Below are positions 1 to 9,280 of a stretch of DNA of 64,000 nucleotides, in pieces. The notes under the pieces were generated by a model. It had not been told where the DNA came from and searched no databases. It saw only the letters and a program-made list of their open reading frames with translations. The stretch spans positions 556,106 to 620,105 of the forward strand of contig NZ_JADCJZ010000002.1 of assembly GCF_014982725.1 (NCBI RefSeq), in the 5' to 3' direction. The position numbers and the translations under genes are program-made. Origin of the DNA: Thermophilibacter gallinarum (GTDB lineage: Bacteria; Actinomycetota; Coriobacteriia; Coriobacteriales; Atopobiaceae). Within the stretch, counting starts at the first letter, position 1; the number at the start of each line of letters is the position of its first letter.

Positions 1-549
1 CTCGTGCGCAGCGCCGAAGAGAGCGGGGCCTCGCGCGGACGGGCGCGTCTCGAACAGGCGGCCGGGCTCGTGCACCCGGGAGCAGCCTCTCCTTTCGAAG
101 TCCAGGCGGGTATGCTGCTCGGGCTCAGCCGGCGACGAGGCGGGGAGAGCCTGGGCGACTTCCAGCACAACCGCCGCATCGCGCTCACGCCCAATGCGGC
201 GCGGGTCGCCGAGCGGCACGTCTGCTCCTGTGACTTGTTCTACCGTGGTGCCGTCGACCCGAAGCTCATGGGCATCGACGTGGAGTGCCAGAGCTCCGCC
301 CATCACTTCGGCACCAGGAGCTCCGCCTCCGACGCAAACCGGGCAACGGCGCTGCAGCTCATGGGCATCGAGGTTGTGCAGCTTACCTATGCGCAGCTTG
401 CCGACCCCGCACGATTCAAGATCTTCTCGGCTCTCCTTGCTGAGAAGCTCGGGCTGCCGTATCACGAGAAGACCGATGCACAGCTCGCGGCCCAGACGCG
501 TCTCCGTGCCGAAATCCTCACGGATTGGGGGCGCCTGCCCCTCGCATGA
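1..549 (+). CDS. Putative nuclease, paralogue 1 (3' part only)
   Basis: The reading frame is open from the first base, so the 5' end lies outside the window; 182 residues are visible. The visible part carries a pattern typical of small PD-(D/E)XK/Vsr-like (DUF559-type) nucleases: SPFEVQ near residue 29, an Asp in CDLF, then GIDVECQSSAHH, then SDANR and LQLMGIEVVQLT. The same order (Asp, Glu-x-x-x-x-His, Asp-x-x-Arg, hydrophobic strand) is found in the complete paralogues at 36713-37711 and 52428-53537. That family is commonly seen in actinobacteria as an AbiEi-like N-terminal region joined to a DUF559-like nuclease. A 23-bp inverted repeat begins 28 bp after the stop codon, as for the other two copies. 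The function is unknown and nuclease activity is inferred. Confidence 0.65.
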   Translation, partial: LVRSAEESGASRGRARLEQAAGLVHPGAASPFEVQAGMLLGLSRRRGGESLGDFQHNRRIALTPNAARVAERHVCSCDLFYRGAVDPKLMGIDVECQSSAHHFGTRSSASDANRATALQLMGIEVVQLTYAQLADPARFKIFSALLAEKLGLPYHEKTDAQLAAQTRLRAEILTDWGRLPLA

Positions 550-576
550 TGCCCCACCGGCGCAAGACGACTTTCA

Positions 577-704
577 AACTCCGACTTATGTATGAGCGCA
601 ACCGACTTCGACGTAGTTGCGATATGCATATACGCAGCTAGAGCAGTTAATTGCTTCGCCTCGCCGGACGAAAAGTGCCGAGCGCTCGTACATAAGTCGG
701 AGTT
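577..704. repeat. Inverted repeat behind nuclease paralogue 1
   Basis: Two 23-bp arms, 577-599 and 682-704, are inverted copies with one mismatch (core ACTCCGACTTATGTA). The right arm is preceded by AAAAGTGCCGAGCGCTCGT, which resembles the half-site of the elements at 20, 36 and 52 kb. The loop holds a short AT-rich palindrome (GATATGCATATACG). The right arm ends a few bases from the stop codon of the minus-strand PHP gene, so the element fills the space between two convergent genes and could also end transcription. Confidence 0.85.
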
Positions 705-707
705 CGA

Positions 708-1535
708 CTAGGCGGCGGGCACCTCGAGGCCGGCCGCGTCCATCGCGGCGAGGAACGCCCCGGCGGAGCGCGTGGCGACGAGCTCCTGCGGGAAGTGGAT
801 CTCGTCGAGCATCTCGAGCGCGGGCGCGACGCCGCCCACGTCGCAGCAGATGTGGGCGTCGCTGTTCACCGCCACCTGGCAGCCCAGCTCGGCACAGGTC
901 TCCGCGATCCTGCGACACGCCTGCCACGTGCCGCCCTCGCGACGACGGGCGGCGAGGCTGTGGGCGTTGATCTCCACCAGCTTGTGGAGGCGGGCGGCCT
1001 CCCCCACGACCTCGGCCACGTCGAACGGCACCCCGGCGCGGCCGGCGTGCCCGAGCACGAGCACCTTGGGCTGGGAGAGCGCACCGAGGTACATCTCGGT
1101 CGCCTGGGCGAGCGTGGCGTCGCGGGCGAACTCGCGGTAGTGGACGCTCGCGATCACGTAGTCGCAGCCCCGGACGACGTGGTCGTAGAGCGTGGTCTCG
1201 CTCCGCAGCCCGCCGCCGGTGATGTCGGCGAAAACGGGGATGTCCTGGCCGAAGAGCCGGCCGTCGAGCGCGCGGATGTCCGCCTCGGCACCGCGCAGGA
1301 GACGCACGCCCTCCCAGGTCCTCGGCCAGACCACCATGTTGAGGAAGTGCTGGTAGTCACGAAGGTCCGCATGCGCGAGATCGGCGTCGCGGAAGAGCAT
1401 GTCGGAGAAGTGGTCGGTCACGCCCAGAAGCTCGAGGCCCGCGTCACGGGCGGCGAGCACGTCCTCGCGCACCGTCGAGTACGCGTGGCGCGAGAAGATC
1501 GTGTGGGTGTGCGTGTCGCAGCGGTTCTCGAGCAT
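708..1535 (-). CDS. PHP-domain phosphoesterase (YcdX-like)
   Basis: The 275-residue protein has the metal-binding motifs of the PHP family in order: THTHT near the N-terminus, GVTDHF, ASVHYREF, LGHAGR, EINAHSL and VNSDAH near the C-terminus. PHP phosphoesterases of this size hydrolyse phosphate monoesters such as histidinol phosphate or act on DNA ends; the YcdX-type motif set fits best, but the substrate cannot be read. The start is ATG at 1535, 9 bp after the stop of the aminotransferase gene, so the two are probably cotranscribed. It ends against the inverted repeat at 577-704. Confidence 0.85.
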   Translation of the reverse strand: MLENRCDTHTHTIFSRHAYSTVREDVLAARDAGLELLGVTDHFSDMLFRDADLAHADLRDYQHFLNMVVWPRTWEGVRLLRGAEADIRALDGRLFGQDIPVFADITGGGLRSETTLYDHVVRGCDYVIASVHYREFARDATLAQATEMYLGALSQPKVLVLGHAGRAGVPFDVAEVVGEAARLHKLVEINAHSLAARRREGGTWQACRRIAETCAELGCQVAVNSDAHICCDVGGVAPALEMLDEIHFPQELVATRSAGAFLAAMDAAGLEVPAA

Positions 1536-1544
1536 GGTGGCTCC

Positions 1545-2725
1545 CTAGCGGTAGCTGGCGGCGAGCTTCTCCCAGGCGGGCATGGAGTTGACGATCGTCT
1601 CGTAGCTCACGCAGTAGCCCACGCGTACCCAGCCCGGGCAGCCGAAGGAGTCGGACGGGACGGGCAGCAGCTCGAGCGCCTTGGCGCGCTCGAAGAACTT
1701 CTCGGCGTCCGGCTCGAGGGCCTTGACCCACAGGTAGAAGGCACCCTCGGGCTCGATGAACTCGTAGCCCAGCGCCGAGAGCCCCTCGGTGAGCGCACGG
1801 CGGTTCTTGGCATAGGCCTCGACGTCGCTCGGGCAGTCCACGCAGTCCATGAGCACACGCTGGAAGAGCGCGGGGGCGCAAACGAAGCCCAGCTTGCGGC
1901 CGGCGCCGGCGACGGCGAGAATCAGGTCGTCGTGGTCGGGGTTGGTCGGCGGCACGAGAACCCAGCCGATGCGCTCGCCCGGCAGCGACAGGCTCTTGGA
2001 GTAGGAGTAGCACACGATCGTGCGGTCGTAGACGGACGGCACCCAAGGCACCTCGGCGCCGTAGGTGATCTCGCGATAGGGCTCGTCGGCCACGAGGTAG
2101 ATGGCCGTGCCGAGGCTCTTCTCGGCCTCGCGGAGCGCGTCCGCGAGCGCGGCGAGGTTGTCGCGGGAGTACACGGAGCCCACGGGGTTGTTGGGCGAGT
2201 TGATGACCACCGCCTTGGTGCGCGGCGTGATCGCGGCGGCCACGGAGGCGACGTCCACCTGGAACGTGGCGGGGTCCGCGAGGACCTCCACGCACGTGGC
2301 GCCCGAGGTCTCGATCCAGACGCGATACTCCGGGAAGTACGGGGCGATGACGATGACCTCGTCGCCGGGGTTCACGACGGCATGGAAGGTGATGGAGAGC
2401 GAGGCGGCCGCGCCGCAGGTGAGGTAGAGGTCACCGGCGGAGGCAGCGCCGTCACCGAAGCGGCGCGTCAGGCTCGCGGCCACGGCCTCGCGCACGGCGG
2501 GCAGGCCGTTGGCAGGCGTGTAGCCGTGGAGCTGCGTCGCCGGGAGCGCGAGCGCGCGCTCGATCGAGGCGCGCACGGCGTCGGGCGCGGGGACCGAGGG
2601 GTTGCCCAGCGAGAAGTCGAAGACGTTCTCGGAGCCGATCTCGGCCTTGCGGGCGCCCGCGTACGCCGCGATCTCGCGGATGGAGGACTTCTGCGCGCCG
2701 TACGCGCGGCTGGTCTCGTTGATGC

Positions 2726-2729
<4 letters not shown>
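1545..2729 (-). CDS. PLP-dependent class I/II aminotransferase
   Basis: The 394-residue protein has the fold-type I aminotransferase layout: [11 protein letters not shown] near the N-terminus, the GAAASLS cofactor-loop segment, NSPNNPVG with the substrate-binding Asn, an ADEPYREI segment, and [16 protein letters not shown] with the Schiff-base Lys. It probably transfers an amino group between an amino acid and 2-oxoglutarate or pyruvate; the substrate is not readable. Its ATG overlaps the ftsH stop codon by 4 bp (2726-2729), so translation is probably coupled to ftsH. The PHP gene follows. Confidence 0.9.
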
Positions 2730-4675
<1,946 letters not shown>

Positions 4676-4690
4676 GTACTCCTTTTTGGG

Positions 4691-5242
4691 TTACTTCTGG
4701 TAGACCTCGGGCTTGAGGATGCCGATGTAGGGCAGGTTGCGGTAGCGCTCGGCGAAGTCGAGGCCGTAGCCCACGATGAACTCGTCGGGCACGTGGGTGC
4801 CCACGTAGCGGGGCTCGATCGCGGGCGTCTTGCCGGTGACGTCCTTCACGAGGAACGCGGCCACCTCGACGGAGGCGGGACCGCGGCCCTTGAGCAGGTC
4901 GATGAGGTACGAGAGGGTGAGGCCGGAGTCGAGGATGTCCTCGACGATCAGGACGTCGCGGCCCTCGATCTTGGTGTCGAGATCCTTGACGATGCGCACC
5001 ACGCCGGAACTCTTTGCCGCCTCGCCGTAGCTGGAGACCGCCATGAAGTCCACCGACATCGGACAGTCGATGGCGCGCATGAGATCCGCCGTGAAGACCA
5101 CGGCGCCACGCAGCACGGCCACGACCAGCGGGTTCTTTCCGGCATAGTCGCGCGTGATCTGCTCGCCCATGCGGCTGACGATCTGATGGATGTCCTCCTC
5201 GCTGAGCAGGACCTCCTTGACGTCGGAATGCAGTGCCTCCAT
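4691..5242 (-). CDS. hpt: Hypoxanthine phosphoribosyltransferase
   Basis: This enzyme salvages hypoxanthine and guanine with PRPP. The 183-residue product has the PRPP loop VLIVEDILDSGLTL and the VLRGAVVFTADLMRAI and YRNLPYIG segments. A longer in-frame start exists upstream, but ATG at 5242 has a clean Shine-Dalgarno sequence (AAGGAG, 7 bp away) and gives the normal family length, so I chose it. Its neighbours tilS and ftsH match the common tilS-hpt-ftsH cluster, although tilS is separated here by a 317-bp repeat-rich gap. Confidence 0.96.
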   Translation of the reverse strand: MEALHSDVKEVLLSEEDIHQIVSRMGEQITRDYAGKNPLVVAVLRGAVVFTADLMRAIDCPMSVDFMAVSSYGEAAKSSGVVRIVKDLDTKIEGRDVLIVEDILDSGLTLSYLIDLLKGRGPASVEVAAFLVKDVTGKTPAIEPRYVGTHVPDEFIVGYGLDFAERYRNLPYIGILKPEVYQK

Positions 5243-5559
5243 CGCTCGCTCCTTCCGTCGGCGGAAGCTCTCTGGCCTGATTTCCAAGGATAGCGCACCT
5301 GCGACCCGCCGGAGGCGCCGGAATGCCACGCGCAAAATAGGGTTTGGGTTCGGAGACGGGGCGTCGGAGTCGCAACCGGTCGCAAAAGCGTAGATAACTG
5401 ATTTCTAGTTTGATTTTTGGCGCGTCGTGTCCGATTTTTCGAACCCAAACCCGAATCGGGTTTGGGTTCAGAAAACGCGAAGTTGGTTTCTAGATATATG
5501 TGTCAACTGGAGTTTTGCGCCCGAGTGGCGCGGCCGGGGCAAAATCTCGAACCCAAACC
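5243..5559. other. Gene-free, repeat-rich gap between tilS and hpt
   Basis: No plausible gene is visible. The gap holds four copies of a GAACCCAAACCC unit (see the repeat entry at 5338-5562) and AT-rich stretches that probably contain the hpt promoter. It interrupts what is a close gene pair in many related bacteria. Confidence 0.7.
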
Positions 5560-5562
5560 CTA
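5338..5562. repeat. Nested palindromes of the unit GAACCCAAACCC
   Basis: Four copies are arranged in alternating direction: TAGGGTTTGGGTTCG at 5338-5352 (reverse), 5441-5453 (forward), 5457-5469 (reverse) and CGAACCCAAACCCTA at 5548-5562 (forward). The outer pair is a perfect 15-bp inverted repeat. The inner pair is a perfect 13-bp palindrome with a 3-base loop. The last copy overlaps the tilS stop codon. Total length, 225 bp, is close to that of the four-site elements at 20 and 36 kb, although the unit differs. Confidence 0.9.
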
Positions 5563-7074
5563 CGCGAGGGGGTCGGGCGCCTCCAAAAGCGTCAGCTCGA
5601 GCAGCCATTTCGTCGCGGGGGCGCATCGCACGCGCTCGTCGGGGCGCACGGGGGCGACCCACACGACCGGCCCGGTGGGCGAGGTGCGCACCACGGGGAC
5701 GCTCGTGCGCTCGTCCAGGGGGACGCGCGCCTCCCCCAGCAGGTCGGACACCTTCTTCGACTGCCCGTGCATGCCCAGCGGGCAGAGGACGTCGCCGGGG
5801 CGCGGGGCGTCCACCCAGAGCCTGCCGCCGCGCGAGGGGTCGACGCCCGCGGCCTGCGCGTCAAGAAGCACGGACGCGCCCTCCCACTCGAGCGCGTGGG
5901 TGCGGGCACGGGCGGCGGGATCCGCGCCGGCGGGCGACTCGACGACGCGCGCGGACAGCACGCGGCCGTCCGGGAGCTCGAGGCGGCCGGGCACCTCGAG
6001 CCACGCCGCCGAGGGCGTCGCCGCGCTGCGGGCGCGAAGGAACAGCAGCCCATGCTCCACGTGGGCGGAAACGGCCATCGGAATTGTGAGCGAGCCCTCC
6101 CCCGCCGCGACCGCTCGCAACACCGCGGCGATGTGGCGGGCCTCCAGGCGGGCGTCTGGGCGCAGGGCGAGAAGCGCGGCGCGCACCACGCGCCGGGCGA
6201 TCGCCACCTCGAGTGCGGCGAGGCGAGACGCGTCCAGCACGACGAGCCCGTCGCCCTCGCGGCGCGTGAGGTCGCGCAGGGCGCGGCCGGCGACCGCCGT
6301 GAGGTACGCGTCCTCGTCCGAGAGGATGTCGCAGGTGTTCGCGAGGCTGGCCGTCACGCGCGGGTTTCTCGCCCGCACGACGGGCATGACCTCATGGCGG
6401 ACGTAGGCGCGCAGGTAGCGAGTGTCGGCGTTGGTGTCATCCTCGCGCCAGACGATGCCGCGCATGCGCAGCAGGTCGCAGAGCTCGTCGTGCGTGCGGT
6501 CCAGCAGGGGTCGCACGATGCGGTTGCGCCGGCGCGGGATGGACGAAAGCCCCGCCGTCCCGGTGCCGCGGATCGCGTTCATGAAGAAGGTCTCGGCGCG
6601 GTCGTCGGCGGTGTGCGCCGTGAGGATGCGCGCGGCGGAGCGCGGCGTGCCGAAGCGCTCGGAGAGCTCGTTCGCGAGGCGTGCAGCCTCGGCGTAGCGC
6701 AGCTCGCGGCCGGCATTCTCGACGTTGTCCCGCGCGTCCGCGGCGAGGGCCGCCACGTCGGCGCGACGAATGGTGCAGGGGATGCCAAAGCGCGCGGAGA
6801 GGTCGCGCACGAACTCTTCGTCCTCCTCGGCATCGATGCCGCGCAGGCCGTGGTTGACGTGCAGCACGCGCAGGCGCTCGCGGGCGATGCGCGCGACGCC
6901 GCGGCCGTCGTCGATGTCGAGCGCCGAGGTCGCGGCCAGCACGAGCAGCGCCGTGGAGTCCGCCCCGCCCGAGACCATGAGGATGACGGGCGCGGAGAGC
7001 TCGACGTCCGCCGGCCCACTCGGCCGCTCGAAACGGGCGCCCGAGGCGCCGTATCGGCGAGAGACGCTCGGCAT
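5560..7074 (-). CDS. tilS: tRNA(Ile)-lysidine synthase
   Basis: TilS uses ATP and lysine to convert C34 of the AUA-reading tRNA-Ile to lysidine, an essential step. The 504-residue protein has the PP-loop SGGADSTALL near residue 38 and HVNHGLRG, followed by an AHTADDRAET segment and RPLLDRTHDELC typical of the family, with a TilS-like C-terminal part (VLCPLGMHGQSKKVSDLL). ATG at 7074 is preceded by GGAGG with 6 bp spacing, better than the in-frame ATG four codons upstream. The next gene upstream is divergent. Confidence 0.95.
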   Translation of the reverse strand: MPSVSRRYGASGARFERPSGPADVELSAPVILMVSGGADSTALLVLAATSALDIDDGRGVARIARERLRVLHVNHGLRGIDAEEDEEFVRDLSARFGIPCTIRRADVAALAADARDNVENAGRELRYAEAARLANELSERFGTPRSAARILTAHTADDRAETFFMNAIRGTGTAGLSSIPRRRNRIVRPLLDRTHDELCDLLRMRGIVWREDDTNADTRYLRAYVRHEVMPVVRARNPRVTASLANTCDILSDEDAYLTAVAGRALRDLTRREGDGLVVLDASRLAALEVAIARRVVRAALLALRPDARLEARHIAAVLRAVAAGEGSLTIPMAVSAHVEHGLLFLRARSAATPSAAWLEVPGRLELPDGRVLSARVVESPAGADPAARARTHALEWEGASVLLDAQAAGVDPSRGGRLWVDAPRPGDVLCPLGMHGQSKKVSDLLGEARVPLDERTSVPVVRTSPTGPVVWVAPVRPDERVRCAPATKWLLELTLLEAPDPLA

Positions 7075-7156
7075 GGTCACCTCCAACGGTTACCCTGTAC
7101 TTCGGCGACGCGCGGGCGCGTCCCACCCAGAAGTGTACGACAGCGAGAGGAGCCCC

Positions 7157-7969
7157 ATGACCCCCGAGATCCACCTGCACGTACTCGCCAGCGGCTCAAA
7201 GGGCAACGCTGCGGTGATCGAGGGCCCCGACGGCTCCGTGCTAGTGGACTGCGGCATCTCGCGCCGCGCCCTTCTCGGCCGCGCGGAGGAGCTGGGGGTG
7301 GACATGGGGAGCGTGGTCGCCGTCATCCTCACCCACGAGCACTCGGACCACGTGGGTGGGCTCAGCGTGTTCTGCAACCGCTTCGACGGCCCGCTCTTTG
7401 CGACGGCGGGAACCGTGGCGGCGCGCCGCTACCTCTCCGAGCTGCCATTCACGCTCGTGGGCCACTCCGACGAGCTCGAGCTGGCCGGCATGCGCGTGCG
7501 GACCTTCCCCACCTCGCACGACGTGGCCGACCCCGTTGGCCTGCGCTTCTCGACGGACGACGACGCACTCGGCTTCTGCACCGACACCGGCGAGCTGGGG
7601 CCGGAGGCGCTGGACGCCCTCGCCGGCACGCGCATCCTGGCGCTGGAGTCCAACCACGACGAGCGCATGCTCGCGACGGGCGACTACCCCGCCTACCTCA
7701 AGGCGCGGGTGGGCGGGCCGACCGGCCACCTCTCCAACGCCCAGACCGCGGCGGCACTCGCGGACCTCGTGGGACCCGACACCGAGACCGTGGTGGCCAT
7801 GCACCTCTCCCAGCAGAACAACCGGCCGAGCGTCTGCGTTCGCGCGCTGGCAGCCGCGGTGGGCGCCGAGGTCGCGACCGGCGAGGACGGTCGCCCGGAG
7901 GCACGCACGCCCGACGGTCGCCTCACGATCTGCTGCGCCGCGCAGGACTGGCCGCTCTCCGTGTTCTGA
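7157..7969 (+). CDS. Metallo-beta-lactamase-fold hydrolase (YycJ/WalJ-like)
   Basis: The 270-residue cytosolic protein begins with HVLASGSKGNAAVIE, the signature of the YycJ/WalJ branch, and has the metal motif THEHSDHVGG, a further His in TSHDVADP, and an ALESNHDERML segment. Family members are metal-dependent nucleases or phosphodiesterases; the target here is unknown. The ATG at 7157 follows GAGAGGAG with short spacing. It stands alone and is followed by a hairpin at 8003-8030. Confidence 0.88.
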   Translation: MTPEIHLHVLASGSKGNAAVIEGPDGSVLVDCGISRRALLGRAEELGVDMGSVVAVILTHEHSDHVGGLSVFCNRFDGPLFATAGTVAARRYLSELPFTLVGHSDELELAGMRVRTFPTSHDVADPVGLRFSTDDDALGFCTDTGELGPEALDALAGTRILALESNHDERMLATGDYPAYLKARVGGPTGHLSNAQTAAALADLVGPDTETVVAMHLSQQNNRPSVCVRALAAAVGAEVATGEDGRPEARTPDGRLTICCAAQDWPLSVF

Positions 7970-8002
7970 GGAGCGGGCGCGCCACCCGCCCGCTACAGAA
8001 AA

Positions 8003-8030
8003 CGGGCCGGAACCCGTGGGTCCCGGCCCG
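8003..8030. terminator. Hairpin between convergent genes
   Basis: CGGGCCGG and CCGGCCCG arms with an 11-12-base loop that is itself partly palindromic. It sits between the convergent WalJ-like and hsp20 genes and probably stops transcription from both sides, though there is no clear T-run. Confidence 0.6.
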
Positions 8031-8052
8031 CTGAGTCGCCGCTACGCAACAG

Positions 8053-8484
8053 CTAGTCGATGGCGATCTTGGTGACGTTGGCCTTCTCGTCCTGCTTGGG
8101 GACGTTCACCGTGAGGATGCCGCCCTCGAGCTTGGCGGTGAGGCCGGTCGTGGCCGCGTCCTTCAGGAAGACGCCGCGTGTGGCGCTCCACTCGCCGGAC
8201 TCCTTGTAGAGGTAGTTCTTGCCCTTCTCCTCGTCGGACTCCTTCTTCTCGACGGAGACGGAGAGACGGCCCTCGTTGAGCTCGACGTCGATGTCCTCGC
8301 GCTTGACGCCCGGGAGCTCGGCGGTGACGACGTAGGCGGTGCCCGCGTCCTCGACGTTCATCTTGAAGCCGGCGTTGCCCGTGGAGAGCGCGGCGAACGG
8401 CGCATCGAAGAAGCGGTCGAACTCGTCGAACGGCCAGCTGCGAAGAGCCCTCGAGTAACGGTCATACGGAATCATGCTTGCCAT
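8053..8484 (-). CDS. hsp20: Small heat-shock protein, Hsp20 family
   Basis: The 143-residue protein is an ATP-independent holdase. It has a short variable N-terminus and a full alpha-crystallin domain, including FKMNVEDAGTAYVVTAELPGVKREDIDVEL and the closing KLEGGILTVNVPK. The ATG at 8484 has AAGGAG 8 bp upstream. An inverted-repeat operator shared with dnaK and clpB lies about 130-150 bp upstream (8613-8635), so it probably belongs to the HspR regulon of this window. Confidence 0.93.
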   Translation of the reverse strand: MASMIPYDRYSRALRSWPFDEFDRFFDAPFAALSTGNAGFKMNVEDAGTAYVVTAELPGVKREDIDVELNEGRLSVSVEKKESDEEKGKNYLYKESGEWSATRGVFLKDAATTGLTAKLEGGILTVNVPKQDEKANVTKIAID

Positions 8485-8612
8485 GGTGCTCACTCCTTTT
8501 GGTCTGTGGTGGGCGCCTCCTCGGGCACCCTGTCGCTCGTTGGTAGTTATTCCCCGCCATCCAGCTTCTAAACCGAGAAGGACCATTTTTCTGAGCGACA
8601 TATACTCACCAT

Positions 8613-8635
8613 ATCTAAGCGTCATCAACTTAGAT
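8613..8635. promoter_or_regulatory. Putative HspR operator at hsp20
   Basis: ATCTAAG (8613-8619) and CTTAGAT (8629-8635) form a perfect 7-bp inverted repeat with a 9-bp spacer. The same ATCTAAG-N9-half-site occurs upstream of clpB and dnaK. HspR is known to bind inverted repeats (HAIR) in other actinobacteria; this arrangement has the same flavour but a different half-site order. It lies between the divergent hsp20 gene and the small membrane-protein gene, so it could affect both. Confidence 0.8.
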
Positions 8636-8636
8636 T

Positions 8637-8664
8637 TTGAGCACGGCGCGGCCTGTATCATAAT
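8637..8664 (+). promoter_or_regulatory. Candidate promoter of the small membrane-protein gene
   Basis: TTGAGC (8637-8642) and CATAAT (8659-8664) with 16 bp between them fit a housekeeping promoter for the gene starting at 8696. The -35 box touches the HspR-like operator. Confidence 0.55.
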
Positions 8665-8695
8665 GGCGACGGTAACAGAGAGAGCCGGAGGCACC

Positions 8696-9097
8696 ATGAG
8701 CAGCACCGAGCCCGCCAAGGGGAACGCCGAGAGGCATGCGGCCCCCTACGTCCGTCAGCGTCCCACCCATCGCAGCGTGGAGCCCATCGACGACCTTGCG
8801 TCCGAGACGGGCGAGCCCGAGTCCGACGACCAGGGCTCCAGCAGGGCCGCCGGCGGCGTCCTCCCCACCCTCGGGCACAGGCGCTCGCGCGCCGAGGGCG
8901 TGCAGCTGCGCCGCGACCTCCACTATGGCCAGTACCTCGAGATTCCCCGGGGACGACGCGACATCTTCGCCTCGCGCGAGCGCAAGACGCGCATCAAGAC
9001 GGCCATCGCGCTCGTCGCCGTGCTGGCCGTGCTGGCGATCGTGGTCTTCTTCGTCTGGGAGTACATGCAGACCAACTGGGGCTCCACCGCCCGCTAG
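8696..9097 (+). CDS. Small membrane protein with C-terminal anchor
   Basis: The 133-residue product is polar, with a hydrophilic, partly acidic first 100 residues and a single strongly hydrophobic segment near the C-terminus (IALVAVLAVLAIVVFFVW), so it is probably tail-anchored with the bulk in the cytosol. I do not recognise a family. The start at 8696 has GGAGG 4 bp upstream; an ATG 36 bp further up overlaps the likely -10 box and is less likely. It is read away from hsp20 and ends at a strong palindrome. Confidence 0.7.
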   Translation: MSSTEPAKGNAERHAAPYVRQRPTHRSVEPIDDLASETGEPESDDQGSSRAAGGVLPTLGHRRSRAEGVQLRRDLHYGQYLEIPRGRRDIFASRERKTRIKTAIALVAVLAVLAIVVFFVWEYMQTNWGSTAR

Positions 9098-9103
9098 CCG
9101 TAT

Positions 9104-9132
9104 GGGTCAAAAGGGACTGTCCCTTTTGACCC
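9104..9132. terminator. Perfect palindrome with T-run
   Basis: GGGTCAAAAGGGAC and its exact complement, separated by one base, are followed by a T-rich run, so it works as a terminator for the plus-strand gene. Its core (CAAAAGGG-AC-GTCCCTTTTG) is a relative of the palindromes at 19559-19589 and 39187-39219, so it may also be a dispersed repeat. Confidence 0.8.
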
Positions 9133-9141
9133 CTTTTTTGC

Positions 9142-9276
9142 CTACGCCCAGGGGTCGCGCTCGAAGAGGGGCTCGGGGTCCGGGCGGCGGTCCGAGTAGG
9201 GGTCGTAGCCGTCGTCGTCCTCGTTCTCGGCGCGCCTGAACTCGTCCTTCTCGACGGTCTTTTCCTTGTCGTCCAT
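9142..9276 (-). CDS. Small acidic protein downstream of the PASTA protein
   Basis: A 44-residue, very acidic peptide (MDDKEKTVEKDEF, then a run of Asp/Glu and DPYSDRRPDPEPLF). The ATG at 9276 lies 4 bp after the PASTA gene stop and uses a GGGGTGA ribosome site overlapping that stop, so translation is coupled. I do not recognise the family. Its position and composition suggest a helper or regulatory peptide for the PASTA protein, which is inference. Confidence 0.55.
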   Translation of the reverse strand: MDDKEKTVEKDEFRRAENEDDDGYDPYSDRRPDPEPLFERDPWA

Positions 9277-9280
9277 CAGA

